Source: Agromyces protaetiae
GTDB lineage: Bacteria; Actinomycetota; Actinomycetes; Actinomycetales; Microbacteriaceae
Reading direction: 5' to 3'
NCBI RefSeq assembly: GCF_030866785.1
Contig: NZ_CP133018.1
Coordinates: forward strand, 3,348,001-3,412,000
Length of the DNA stretch: 64,000 bases
The position numbers and the translations under genes were made by a program. Position 1 is the stretch's first letter. Every line of letters begins with the position of its first letter. The notes under the pieces were generated by a model that saw only the letters and a program-made list of their open reading frames with translations, made no database searches and was not told where the DNA came from. Below, in pieces: positions 7,980 through 16,267 of the stretch.

Positions 7980-9937
7980 CGTCGCACCTCGATCTCGATC
8001 GCGTGCCCGCGGGCGTCGGCCATCGGCGTGACGACCCCGCCGACATCGAGGGCGCGCTTCGTCGTCGCCTCGATCAGGGCGCGCCAGGCGGCGACGCTCG
8101 GGCGGATCCCGACGGCGCTGAGCCGTGCGACGACCCGGGCGTCCTCGATGCCGACGCGCATGTCGATGCGCTGAAGGCCCGGCTCGCGCCGCAGGCGCGA
8201 CACCGCCTCGGCCAGGGCCAGGTAGAGCGCGACCTGCACCCCCGCGTCCAGCACATCGGTGCCGCCGGAGTGCACCACGAGCTCGAGACCGTCGCCGCTG
8301 AACCGCTGTGCGAGCTCGTGCAGCGCACCGTCGAGGTCTCCCGCGTCTAGCGCGGCCGGCAGCATCGTGCGCGCGAGGCGGCGCACGTCCTCGGTGCGGA
8401 CCGCGACGTGTGCCCGCAGTTCGGCGACCGCGTCGGCGGCGGCCGGATCGCCGGTCTCGATGAGCCGGCTCGCCGCCGCCATGCCGAACCCGATGCCCGC
8501 GAGTGCGGGGGCGAGCTCGTCGTGCAGCTCCCGGTGGAGCATCCGCCGCTCTTCCCGGCGCACGCCGAGCGTGCGCCGCCTCGTCGCCGCGACCTCCTGA
8601 TTGACGGTCGCGAGCAGCACGGCGACCGCGATGAGGCCCGCGAGGTCCTCGAGCACCGGGCGCACCCGATGCTCGAGGACCGACGCGTCGTCGCTGGTCA
8701 GCTCGATCGTCCCGATGGGTCGCCCGCCCGCCCGTAACTCCGTCGCGATCAGCGCGGGACCCGGCGTGCCCACTCGCACCGGCCCGGCCTCGGCGCCCGG
8801 CTCGATCGTGACGGACGACAGCTGCCAGGTCGCGAGCAGGGATTCCGCGATCCCACGGATGCCGGTGTCCTCACCCGCGACCGCGAGCCGTTCGCCGAGC
8901 CGGCTGAGCACCTGCCGGGCATCCGCGCCCGGACCGAAGTAGAGCAGCGCCGTGCGCCGGCGAACGAACCGGCTCACCGCGCCGAACGCCAGCGCCAGCG
9001 CCCCCGCGGCGAACGCTCCGGCGATGGCCTGCGGCATCCCGATCAGGATCCCCGCCTCGTTCACGACCAGGTACAGACTGACCGCCAGCGCGAGCGACTG
9101 CACCCACACGATGCCGCCGGCGAGGCGGCGGTCGGACGCGATCTCGCGCCCGCCGAGGAGCACCGCGAGGATCGCGGTGGGCAGAAGGCCCTGCGCGAGC
9201 ACGAACGTCGCATCGGCCACGACCGCGAGCGGCGACGGCAGCTCGACGACGACGCGCACATAGCTGAGCAGCAACAGCGTCACCCCGAGTGCCAGCCAGG
9301 TGAGCGCCTGGCGCTCGCGATCGGTGCCGCTGCGCCACTCACCGGCGAGCGCGATCGCCGCAGCGACGAAGCTCGCGAGCGCGGCGAGGAGCGGCAGGAG
9401 GTCGACCCAGGCGGTCGTCGGCACGCCAACGAACCACAGCACCCACGTCACGCACTCGCCGACGACGGCCACGAACCCGAAGGCGACGCCCCACGCCCAC
9501 AGCCGGTCACGCCGGCGAAGCAGCAGCCATGGCAGGATCGCGAGCGCGGCGAGCTCGGGCTGCCGGGCGAGGAACGCGAACCAGCGCACCAGCCCGTCGA
9601 TCTCGGGCCGCGTACCGGGAAGCTCACCGACGATCACGGCCAGCGCGAACCACGCACTCGTGACCGCGAGCGCGCCCGTGATGACCGCGACCGCCGCGCG
9701 ACGTCGCGTGAGTGCGATCGCCGCGACCGGTGCGTAGACCACGGCGGTGATCAGCAGCCGGAGGGTGCCCGCCCACTCGATCGACGCGATCGCCGAGACG
9801 GCGACCATCGCGGCCAGCGGAATCCACGCGAGCGCCACGATCGAGAGCCCCGCGAACAGCAGGGGGCGCCGCGCAGCCTGCGCGGCGCCCGCACGATCGC
9901 TGAGCGCACCCACATGCTCAGTATTGCGAGCGGGCAC
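7976..9937 (-). CDS. Membrane histidine kinase-like protein with degenerate ATPase domain
   Basis: 653 residues from a GTG start; a second GTG eight codons downstream is also possible, neither with a clear Shine-Dalgarno. The N-terminal half has about nine membrane segments, then a GAF-like region. The phosphoacceptor helix is well kept (RRMLHRELHDELAPALAGIG, His472) and closely matches the downstream kinase. The C-terminal region that should bind ATP is not: the N box position reads LALAEAVSRLRRE without the Asn, and no DxGxG G box or GxGL box can be found. It therefore looks like a pseudokinase that could heterodimerise with the adjacent intact kinase or be phosphorylated by it. The pair shares an ATGA overlap. 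Confidence 0.85.
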   Translation of the reverse strand: MPARNTEHVGALSDRAGAAQAARRPLLFAGLSIVALAWIPLAAMVAVSAIASIEWAGTLRLLITAVVYAPVAAIALTRRRAAVAVITGALAVTSAWFALAVIVGELPGTRPEIDGLVRWFAFLARQPELAALAILPWLLLRRRDRLWAWGVAFGFVAVVGECVTWVLWFVGVPTTAWVDLLPLLAALASFVAAAIALAGEWRSGTDRERQALTWLALGVTLLLLSYVRVVVELPSPLAVVADATFVLAQGLLPTAILAVLLGGREIASDRRLAGGIVWVQSLALAVSLYLVVNEAGILIGMPQAIAGAFAAGALALAFGAVSRFVRRRTALLYFGPGADARQVLSRLGERLAVAGEDTGIRGIAESLLATWQLSSVTIEPGAEAGPVRVGTPGPALIATELRAGGRPIGTIELTSDDASVLEHRVRPVLEDLAGLIAVAVLLATVNQEVAATRRRTLGVRREERRMLHRELHDELAPALAGIGFGMAAASRLIETGDPAAADAVAELRAHVAVRTEDVRRLARTMLPAALDAGDLDGALHELAQRFSGDGLELVVHSGGTDVLDAGVQVALYLALAEAVSRLRREPGLQRIDMRVGIEDARVVARLSAVGIRPSVAAWRALIEATTKRALDVGGVVTPMADARGHAIEIEVRR

Positions 9938-9960
9938 CGCTCAGCGACAGAGGCGGATGT

Positions 9961-9990
9961 CCCGGCCGGGTGAGCGGCTCACCGGCCGGG
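9961..9990 (-). terminator. Hairpin terminator downstream of the zinc-ribbon gene
   Basis: CCCGGCCGGGTGAGC is followed after one base by the near-complement GCTCACCGGCCGGG, giving a GC-rich stem with a single bulge. It lies between the end of the minus-strand zinc-ribbon gene (10025) and the start of the kinase-like gene (9937). Confidence 0.55.
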
Positions 9991-10024
9991 TCACGCGTGC
10001 TCCCGAGCCCGTGCGAGCTCGTAC

Positions 10025-10249
10025 TCAGATCAGCAGGTCGCGCACCGCCAGGCCCCATTCGAAGCCGCAGTCGCGGCAGTCGAAGATGGGCGCGTCGTCG
10101 AAGGCGTCGGCGACGTCGACAGCTTCGACCTCGAAGTCGAGCGGGCCGTACACGATCGCTCGGATCGTCGCAGACCCGCAGCGAGGGCACGGGTCTTCGA
10201 GCACGGAGTGGTTCGCCATGTCTCGGTTCAACTGCATCTGCTGGGCCAT
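10025..10249 (-). CDS. Small zinc-ribbon protein
   Basis: About 74 residues from MAQQMQLNRDM; starts at MANHSVLEDP or an upstream MSEGPRT are also possible because no Shine-Dalgarno decides the matter. Two CxxC knuckles, CPRCG and CRDCG, about 38 residues apart with an acidic segment between, form a likely zinc ribbon. The C-terminus is GFEWGLAVRDLLI. The protein is not long enough for an enzyme and may be a nucleic-acid or protein-binding adaptor. It is divergent from the GCS2 ligase gene. Confidence 0.7.
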   Translation of the reverse strand: MAQQMQLNRDMANHSVLEDPCPRCGSATIRAIVYGPLDFEVEAVDVADAFDDAPIFDCRDCGFEWGLAVRDLLI

Positions 10250-10360
10250 GGCGATCACGGTACGCGGGCCCTCCGACATCGCCCGGATTGCAGCCGCGTG
10301 CCGCCCGCGATCGGGACGCACGGTCACGCATGCCACAGCGGTCGAACCGCCCGCCAGGGC

Positions 10361-10389
10361 TTGACACCCCTGCCCGGTCCGAACAGGCT
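10361..10389 (+). promoter_or_regulatory. Putative sigma-70-type promoter for the GCS2 ligase gene
   Basis: A consensus -35 TTGACA (10361-10366) is followed after 17 bases by CAGGCT (10384-10389), a weak -10. It sits 47 bases ahead of the ATG at 10437, whose ribosome site GAGGGGG is good. Confidence 0.5.
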
Positions 10390-10436
10390 CGAATGAAGGG
10401 CGGCAGCACGCCGGACCGGGCGACGAGGGGGATCCG

Positions 10437-11549
10437 ATGCACGCGACGTTCGGTGTGGAGGAGGAGTTCATCTTCCTCGACCGCGCGACACTCAGACCCG
10501 CCGACGTCGCTGAAGGGTTCTTCACGCGCCTGTCGGAAGACCCCGAGTGGGGCCCGCTCACACACCGCGAGTTCCTCGCATCCCAGATCGAGCACGCGTC
10601 CCCCGTCTTCACGACCCTCGAAGAGGCACTGCCCGCGCTCAACGCCTTCCGCCGGCTCGTCGCCGGCGAAGCGGCCCAGCTCGGCGTGCTGGGCGCGAGC
10701 ATCGGCACGCCGCCCGACTCGCTGCCGTTCCCGTCGATCACCCACCACGACCGCTACCAGCGCATCGTGCGCGACATGGCCGGTCTCATCGCCGACCATC
10801 AGATGAGCGGGCTGCACGTCCACGTCGGCATCCCCGACCGAGAGTCCGGCGTGGTCGCCCTCAACACCGTGCGCCCCTGGCTGCCGCTGCTGACGGCCAT
10901 GACCGGCAACTCGCCGTTCTGGCGCGGCTACGACACCGGCTACGAGAGCTGGCGCACCGTGCAGCTCCGCCGGTGGCCGACCGCCGGCTCCCCGCCCCGG
11001 TTCCTCGACGCGCGCGACTACGACCGGCGCATCAGGGGTCTGCTCGGCATCGGGGGCATGACCGACCTCGCGCTCATCGCGTGGAACCTCCGGCTCTCCG
11101 AGCACCTCCCGACCATCGAGTTCCGCATGGCCGACGCGCAGCTCTCGGCCGACGACACCGTGCTCGTCGCGGCACTGTGCCGCGCGCTCGTGAGCCACGC
11201 CATCGAGACCGAGGGGCGCGAGATCGAGGAGACCGACATCGCGCCCGAGCTGCTGTCCGCCGCGATCCTGCACTCCGCGCACGTCGGCCTGCGGGCGCAG
11301 GTGTACGACCCGGTCGAGCGGGGCCTCGTCGATGCGCGAAACGTCATCGACCGCCTGTTCGACCTCGTCGGCCCGCAGCTCGAGGCCACGGGCGACCTGC
11401 GCGCCGTCGCCGACCTCGTGGCCCGGCTCACGCAGCTCGGCACGGGTGCCGCGCGGCAGCGCGACGCGTTCCTGCGCGGCGGTGGCGAAGGCCTCGGCCG
11501 GCTCTTCGAGACGACGATGGTGACCGGCACCAACGAGTGGGCGGCGTGA
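10437..11549 (+). CDS. Carboxylate-amine ligase, YbdK / GCS2 family (glutamate-cysteine ligase-like)
   Basis: 370 residues. The N-terminus FGVEEEFIFLD is the hallmark of the GCS2 (glutamate-cysteine ligase type 2) fold, where the glutamates contribute to metal/ATP binding; the segment SGLHVHVGIPD and the late EFRMADAQLS motif also fit. The start has a strong ribosome site (GACGAGGGGGATCCG). YbdK-family members ligate an amino acid carboxylate to an amine; in actinobacteria some family members have roles other than gamma-glutamylcysteine synthesis, so the substrate is not certain. The stop overlaps the GTG start of the next gene, a TspO-like membrane protein, suggesting translational coupling. 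Confidence 0.88.
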   Translation: MHATFGVEEEFIFLDRATLRPADVAEGFFTRLSEDPEWGPLTHREFLASQIEHASPVFTTLEEALPALNAFRRLVAGEAAQLGVLGASIGTPPDSLPFPSITHHDRYQRIVRDMAGLIADHQMSGLHVHVGIPDRESGVVALNTVRPWLPLLTAMTGNSPFWRGYDTGYESWRTVQLRRWPTAGSPPRFLDARDYDRRIRGLLGIGGMTDLALIAWNLRLSEHLPTIEFRMADAQLSADDTVLVAALCRALVSHAIETEGREIEETDIAPELLSAAILHSAHVGLRAQVYDPVERGLVDARNVIDRLFDLVGPQLEATGDLRAVADLVARLTQLGTGAARQRDAFLRGGGEGLGRLFETTMVTGTNEWAA

Positions 11550-12385
11550 ACTCGGCGGCCGAGTCCCCGGCCCTGGCGACCTCGACGGCCGCCGACACGG
11601 TGCGCCACGTCGTCGTCGCCGTCAGCGCGGTGCTGGCGGTCGTCGGCGCCTTCATCGGCTCGGGCGCCGCCGGCGGCACGCCGATCGCCGAAGCCGCGGG
11701 CGGCGCACTGGCCGCCGACGCGACGCTGATCGCGCCGGCCGGGCCCGCGTTCGCCATCTGGACCCTCATCTACCTCGGGCTGCTCGCCTACGCGGTGTGG
11801 CAGTTCTTCCCGTCGGTCCGCGCCGCCGAGCGGCACCGCGTCCTCGGCTACCCGATCGCGGCCTCGATGCTCCTGAACGCGGCCTGGATCCTCTCGATCC
11901 AGGCCGGCCTGCTCTGGCTGAGCGTGGTCGTCATCATCGTCCTGCTCGCGGTGCTCTGCTGGCTGTACGCGACATGCATCCGCCGCCCGCCGCACGCCCT
12001 GGCCGACGCACTCGTCACCGACGGCACCATCGGCCTCTACCTCGGCTGGGTCTCGGTCGCCACGGCCGCGAACGTCACGGCCGCGCTCGTCGCGAGCGGC
12101 TTCGACGGCTGGGGCCTTCCCCCCGAGATGTGGTCCATCATCGTGATCGAGGTCGCCGCCATCGCCATCGCCGTGCTCGGCGTGATCAGCCGCGGCGGAC
12201 TCGCGCCCATGCTCGCCGCGTCCTGGGGCCTCGCGTGGGTCGCCGTCGGCCGCCTCACCGGCGAACCATACTCCGTCGCGACCGGCGTCGCCGCCATCAT
12301 CGGCATCGTGCTGATCGTCGGCGCGACCCTCACCGCCCGGTTCCTCACCGGCCGCGATCGACGGCTCGGACCCGTCACCCGATGA
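11546..12385 (+). CDS. TspO/MBR-like tryptophan-rich membrane protein
   Basis: 279 residues from a GTG that overlaps the previous gene by 4 bases. There are about seven hydrophobic segments. The stretch AGPAFAIWTLIYLGLLAYAVW strongly resembles the helix 1-2 region of TspO/MBR tryptophan-rich sensory proteins, but this protein is longer than classical TspO (about 160 residues) and has additional helices and a Ser/Ala-rich N-terminus. TspO proteins bind tetrapyrroles and affect oxidative stress responses; this extended branch is uncharacterised as far as I know. Coupling to the GCS2 ligase suggests a redox or thiol link, which is inference only. Confidence 0.65.
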   Translation: MNSAAESPALATSTAADTVRHVVVAVSAVLAVVGAFIGSGAAGGTPIAEAAGGALAADATLIAPAGPAFAIWTLIYLGLLAYAVWQFFPSVRAAERHRVLGYPIAASMLLNAAWILSIQAGLLWLSVVVIIVLLAVLCWLYATCIRRPPHALADALVTDGTIGLYLGWVSVATAANVTAALVASGFDGWGLPPEMWSIIVIEVAAIAIAVLGVISRGGLAPMLAASWGLAWVAVGRLTGEPYSVATGVAAIIGIVLIVGATLTARFLTGRDRRLGPVTR

Positions 12386-12394
12386 CCCGCGACC

Positions 12395-12474
12395 AGTCGT
12401 CGGCACGCCGGCGCGACACGCCGGCGTGTCCGCGCTCGAACCCGGCGTGTCGACGAATCCTCCCGACGACTCGC
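12395..12474. repeat. Palindromic element, copy A (arms AGTCGTCGG; core CGACACGCCGG)
   Basis: Outer arms AGTCGTCGG (12395-12403) and CCGACGACT (12463-12471) enclose a perfect 16-bp palindrome GACACGCCGGCGTGTC (12415-12430) and a further CCGGCGTGTCGACG (12442-12455). The same outer arm and core recur at 45819-45900 (inside a gene) and the arm at 47746-47829. It lies between two plus-strand genes just upstream of the hydrolase start. Confidence 0.8.
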
Positions 12475-12503
12475 ACCGCCCGCGCGTGCGCGACGATGGG
12501 ATC

Positions 12504-13214
12504 ATGACCGACACGCCCGGCGCACCATCGCCGCACCCCTTCGAGACCGAACTCACGATCGACGTCGACGGCACCCCGGTCTCCGCGGTCGCAGCCCGCC
12601 CCGAGGGCGCCGACGCCACGGTGCTGGTCGCGCACGGTGCCGGCGCGGGCATGGAGCATCCGTTCATGTCGGGCTTCACCCGCGCCCTCCACACCGAGGG
12701 GATCGCCACGCTCCGGTTCAACTTCCCGTACCGCGAGGCGGGGCGCAAGTTCCCCGACCGGCCACCCGTCGCGATCGCGACGTGGCGCGCCGCGGTCGCG
12801 GCCGCGCACGAGTCCGCCGCCGCCGCCGGCAGCGCCGGCGAGCCGATCTGGGCGTCGGGCAAGTCGTTCGGCGGCCGCATGGCCTCGATGGCGGTCGCCG
12901 AAGGGCTCGAGGTCGCAGGCCTCGTCTTCCTCGGCTATCCGCTGCACCCGCCGGGGAATCCGTCGAAGCTCCGCGACGAGCACCTCTACGGCCTCACGGT
13001 GCCCATGCTGTTCCTCCAGGGCACGAACGATCCGTTCGCGTCGCCGAACCTGCAACTCGCCGAGGTCGCCCAACGCATCGGCCCGAACGCCGAGCTCGAG
13101 TGGGTCGAGAACGCGGGCCACTCGTTCGAGGTGAAGGGCGCGAAGCGCCCGCAGGCCGAGGTCGGCGCCGGTCTGGCCCCGCGCGTCGCCGCCTTCGTGC
13201 GCACCCACGCCTGA
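12504..13214 (+). CDS. Alpha/beta hydrolase of the KANL3/Tex30 (dienelactone hydrolase-like) type
   Basis: 236 residues. The chosen ATG gives MTDTPGAPSPHPFETEL; the longer in-frame version would start inside the palindromic repeat at 12395-12474 and is not credible. Features of an alpha/beta hydrolase are VLVAHGAGAGMEHPFM (oxyanion strand and turn), the nucleophile elbow ASGKSFGGRMAS (Gly-Lys-Ser-Phe-Gly), VPMLFLQGTNDPF carrying the acid, and GHSFEV carrying the catalytic His near the C-terminus. Length fits the KANL3/Tex30-like family. Substrate unknown; probably a cytoplasmic esterase or thioesterase. Confidence 0.85.
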   Translation: MTDTPGAPSPHPFETELTIDVDGTPVSAVAARPEGADATVLVAHGAGAGMEHPFMSGFTRALHTEGIATLRFNFPYREAGRKFPDRPPVAIATWRAAVAAAHESAAAAGSAGEPIWASGKSFGGRMASMAVAEGLEVAGLVFLGYPLHPPGNPSKLRDEHLYGLTVPMLFLQGTNDPFASPNLQLAEVAQRIGPNAELEWVENAGHSFEVKGAKRPQAEVGAGLAPRVAAFVRTHA

Positions 13215-13269
13215 GACGGCCGGATGCCCCGCCCGCGCACTCGGCACGGGCGCCGCAGGCCCGCCCGGA

Positions 13270-14214
13270 TCAGGGAATGAGGACGATCTTGCCGCGCACG
13301 TGACCGGTCTGGCTCTGCCGGTGCGCTTCGGCGGCCTCCGACAGGGGGTAGCGATGCGCGACCTCGAGCAGGAACTCTCCGCGTGCCGCGAGCTCCGCGG
13401 CGAGCGGCACGGCCTCGGCACGCCATTCCAGCTCCTGTGCGGTGAGCGGCACGGGATTGCCGCCCGACCACGCACGGATGCCGTGCTCGGCGGCCTTCGC
13501 GCCCTGCACGATCGTGCCGACGCGGTCGTGGTCGGCGACGAGCGCCTTCGAGACGGCGATGGCCTCGTCGGTGCCGGCCGCGTCGAGCGCCACCGTGACG
13601 CCCTGCGGCGCCGCCTCGCGCACCCGGTCGGCGAGGCCGTCGCCGTACGCGACCGGGATCGCCCCGAGCTCGCGGAGGTGGTCGTGGTTGCGCTCGCTCG
13701 CGGTCGCGACCACCGTCGCACCGGCACGGCGGGCGAGCTGGATCGCCGCCTGGCCGACCGCGCCCGAACCGCCGTGCAGCAAGAACGTGTCGCCCTCGCC
13801 GACGCCCATCGAGCGCAGCGCCTGGTAGGCGGTGCCGACCGGCACAGGGATCGCCGCGGCCTCTTCGAAGCTGAGGCTCTCGGGCTTTCTCGCGAGCTTC
13901 GACGCCGGCACCGCGATCTCCGTCGCGTACCCGCCCTTCGCGCTCGAGACGATGACCTCGTCGCCGACCGACCACCCGTCGACGCCGTCGCCGACGGCCG
14001 AGATCACGCCCGTCGCGTCCGACCCGACGCGTCGCGGCGAGGTGATCGGATCGCTCGCGCGGGCACCCGAGCGCAGCTTCCAGTCGATCGGGTTCACGCC
14101 TGCGGCCTTCACCTCGACGACGACCTCGCCGTCGGCGGGGGTCGCATACGGGATCTCGCGGAACTCCAGCACCTCGGGACCGCCGAACCGGTCGTACTCG
14201 ATCGCGTGAGGCAT
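13270..14214 (-). CDS. NADP-dependent quinone oxidoreductase-like (MDR superfamily)
   Basis: 314 residues, length typical for zinc-free medium-chain dehydrogenases/quinone reductases. The N-terminal GroES-like domain contains VKAAGVNPIDWKLRSG. The nucleotide-binding motif is LLHGGSGAVGQAAIQLARRAG, followed by VVATASERNHDHLRELGA. No structural zinc cysteine cluster is present, which supports the quinone oxidoreductase branch. It is convergent with the hydrolase gene and divergent from the molybdoenzyme gene. It probably reduces quinones or enones with NADPH in the cytoplasm. Confidence 0.88.
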   Translation of the reverse strand: MPHAIEYDRFGGPEVLEFREIPYATPADGEVVVEVKAAGVNPIDWKLRSGARASDPITSPRRVGSDATGVISAVGDGVDGWSVGDEVIVSSAKGGYATEIAVPASKLARKPESLSFEEAAAIPVPVGTAYQALRSMGVGEGDTFLLHGGSGAVGQAAIQLARRAGATVVATASERNHDHLRELGAIPVAYGDGLADRVREAAPQGVTVALDAAGTDEAIAVSKALVADHDRVGTIVQGAKAAEHGIRAWSGGNPVPLTAQELEWRAEAVPLAAELAARGEFLLEVAHRYPLSEAAEAHRQSQTGHVRGKIVLIP

Positions 14215-14337
14215 CGCACTCCTGACGTCTGGGCGGGTGGGGTCTTCCGTTCCAGCCTAGATCGGATGCGCGGCGCCGTTCTCGCCGCGGCGCCCCTGTG
14301 GAGAACGCACGCGGGGCGCGAGCGGATGCCACGGGGT

Positions 14338-14350
14338 TAGCCTGAGCGCA
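14338..14350 (+). promoter_or_regulatory. Predicted -10 element with leaderless start
   Basis: TAGCCT (14338-14343) matches the actinobacterial TANNNT -10 pattern, and the ATG begins 6 bases later at 14350, where transcription would be expected to start. The message would then have no leader. No ribosome-binding site is visible. Confidence 0.5.
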
Positions 14351-16107
14351 TGACGGGGTCCGGCCGGGGTGAGGTGCGAGACGACCGGCGCTCGCGCGGC
14401 CGACCTGGGCCCGGGCTGCTCGCGGCGCTCGCCGGGCTCGCCGCCGCGGTGTTCGCGGCCGGGATCGGTGAGCTCGCGGCAGCACTCGTCGCCCCCGAGT
14501 CGGGCCCGTTCGTGGTCGTCGGCGGCGCACTCGTCGACCTCGCACCTGCATGGGCGAAGGACGCGGCGATCGCCCTGTTCGGCACCGCCGACAAGCTCGC
14601 CCTGCTCATCGGCATCGGCCTCGTGCTCGCACTCCTCTCGGCCGGGGCCGGCCTGCTCGAGGTGCGATGGCCGCCGTGGGGTCGCGTGGTGTTCGCCGCG
14701 CTCGGAGTCGCGGGCGCGCTCGCGGCGGGCACGCGCGCCGGCTCGGGTCCGCTCGCCGTCGTGCCGTCGGCCGCGGCCGGCCTCGCCGGTGCGGTCGCGG
14801 TGATGCTGCTCGCACGCCGGGTGGCCGCGCTCGCGGGCCGCACCGCATCGCTCGCCGCCGCACCCGAGTCCGCACCGGTTCAGGCCGACCCCGCCGCCCG
14901 TCGTGACGCAGCGCCGGGCGAACCGACCGAGCGGGCGTCCGGCCCGGTCGCCCCTTCGCCGATCGACGCACCTGCGTCCGGCAGGCCTCGCGTCGACCCT
15001 GCGACGGTCGGAGGGCCGACGGATGCCTCGGGCGGCACGCCGCTCGAACGACGCCGGTTCCTCGTGTGGGCGGGCGGCGCAGCCGCCGTCGGGGTGCTGG
15101 CGGCGCTCGTCGGATCGGTCGCGCAGACGGGGCGCCGGGCCGTGCAGGCGGTGCGCGAGGCCGTGCGGCTGCCCGCCGCGACCGCGTCGGCGACCGTTCC
15201 GCCCGGCGCGGAGCTCGACGTCGACGGGCTCACGCCGCTGATCACCCCGAACGCCGACTTCTACCGCATCGACACCGCCCTGCGCGTGCCCGAGATCGAC
15301 CCGGCCGAGTGGTCCCTGCGTATCCACGGCCTCGTCGAGCGCGAGCTCACGATCACGTGGGACGAGCTGCTCGCGCTGCCCATGGCCGAGAGCATCACCA
15401 CGCTCACCTGTGTCTCCAACGAGGTCGGCGGCGACCTCATCGGCACGGCGGTGTGGCTGGGGCATCCGATCCGCGAGCTGCTCGCACAGGCCGGCCCGAA
15501 CGCCGACGCGGACATGGTGCTGAGCCGCAGCCTCGACGGGTTCACCGCGAGCACCCCGATCGAGGCCCTCGAAGACGACCGGAACGCGATCCTCGCGGTC
15601 GGCATGAACGGCGAGCCGCTCCCCCTCGAGCACGGCTTCCCCGTGCGCATGGTCGTACCGGGCCTCTACGGCTACGTATCGGCCACCAAGTGGGTCACGG
15701 AGCTCGAGGTCACGCGCTTCGACGAGGCATCCGCCTACTGGACCGACCGCGGCTGGAGCGAACGCGGCCCGATCAAGCTGTCCAGTCGCATCGACGTGCC
15801 CCGCCAGGGGCAACCGCTGACCGCCGGGCCCGTCGTCGTCGCGGGCGTCGCCTGGCAGCCGCACACCGGCGTCGCGGCCGTCGAGGTCCAGGTCGACGAC
15901 GGCCCGTGGCTCGAGGCCGAGCTCAGCCGGCCGATCTCGGCCGACACCTGGGTGCAGTGGCGATACGACTGGGACGCCACGAGCGGCAGCCACCGGCTTC
16001 GCGTGCGCGCGACCGGCGGCGACGGCGAGCTGCAGAGTGCCGAGGAACGCCCGGTCGTCCCCGACGGCGCGACCGGCCTGCACGAGCGCACGGTCTCGGT
16101 CGGCTGA
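14350..16107 (+). CDS. Membrane-anchored molybdopterin-dependent oxidoreductase (sulfite oxidase family)
   Basis: 585 residues. The N-terminal ~170 residues carry about five hydrophobic segments and a Pro/Ala-rich linker; then LERRRFLVWAGGAAAVGVL forms a twin-arginine-like segment. The catalytic SUOX-type domain follows (~residue 285 on): DFYRIDTALRVPEIDPAEWS, IHGLVERELTITWDELLALP and TLTCVSNEVGGDLIG, whose Cys354 should ligate molybdenum. MVVPGLYGYVSATKWVTELE and the C-terminal Ig-like dimerisation domain (HTGVAAVEVQVDDGPW) complete the family layout. It should sit on the outer face of the membrane. The physiological substrate is unknown; sulfite or oxidised-protein repair are possibilities. 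Confidence 0.9.
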   Translation: MTGSGRGEVRDDRRSRGRPGPGLLAALAGLAAAVFAAGIGELAAALVAPESGPFVVVGGALVDLAPAWAKDAAIALFGTADKLALLIGIGLVLALLSAGAGLLEVRWPPWGRVVFAALGVAGALAAGTRAGSGPLAVVPSAAAGLAGAVAVMLLARRVAALAGRTASLAAAPESAPVQADPAARRDAAPGEPTERASGPVAPSPIDAPASGRPRVDPATVGGPTDASGGTPLERRRFLVWAGGAAAVGVLAALVGSVAQTGRRAVQAVREAVRLPAATASATVPPGAELDVDGLTPLITPNADFYRIDTALRVPEIDPAEWSLRIHGLVERELTITWDELLALPMAESITTLTCVSNEVGGDLIGTAVWLGHPIRELLAQAGPNADADMVLSRSLDGFTASTPIEALEDDRNAILAVGMNGEPLPLEHGFPVRMVVPGLYGYVSATKWVTELEVTRFDEASAYWTDRGWSERGPIKLSSRIDVPRQGQPLTAGPVVVAGVAWQPHTGVAAVEVQVDDGPWLEAELSRPISADTWVQWRYDWDATSGSHRLRVRATGGDGELQSAEERPVVPDGATGLHERTVSVG

Positions 16108-16148
16108 CCCGCGCCAGGTTCACCCCTCCTGTGCCCCTGCGAACTCCG

Positions 16149-16223
16149 TGCTCAGGAAGAACCGGCCGCGCAGCGGCGTGTCGGCGGCCGACACGCCGTC
16201 CGCGTCCCAGGACTTCCTGAGCA
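16149..16223. repeat. Nested inverted repeat between convergent genes (core CGGCGTGTCGGC)
   Basis: Outer arms TGCTCAGGAAG (16149-16159) and CTTCCTGAGCA (16213-16223) are perfect complements. Inside, CGGCGTGTCGGC (16174-16185) and GCCGACACGCCG (16187-16198) form a 12-bp stem separated by one base. The inner core shares CGGCGTGTCG with the elements at 12395 and 45819. It lies between genes ending at 16107 and 16268 and may also terminate transcription both ways. Confidence 0.8.
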
Positions 16224-16267
16224 AGGAGGGAGTTTCGAGGATGCGGCCGCTCCGCGCGGAGCCCGGC

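Noticed and set aside
4677..8174. A 1165-residue plus-strand open frame across the two-component operon
   Set aside because: Repetitive Arg/His/Asp composition and complete overlap with three well-supported minus-strand genes show it is an antisense shadow.
12426..12503. N-terminal extension of the alpha/beta hydrolase
   Set aside because: The added codons lie in the palindromic element found elsewhere and add no fold element.
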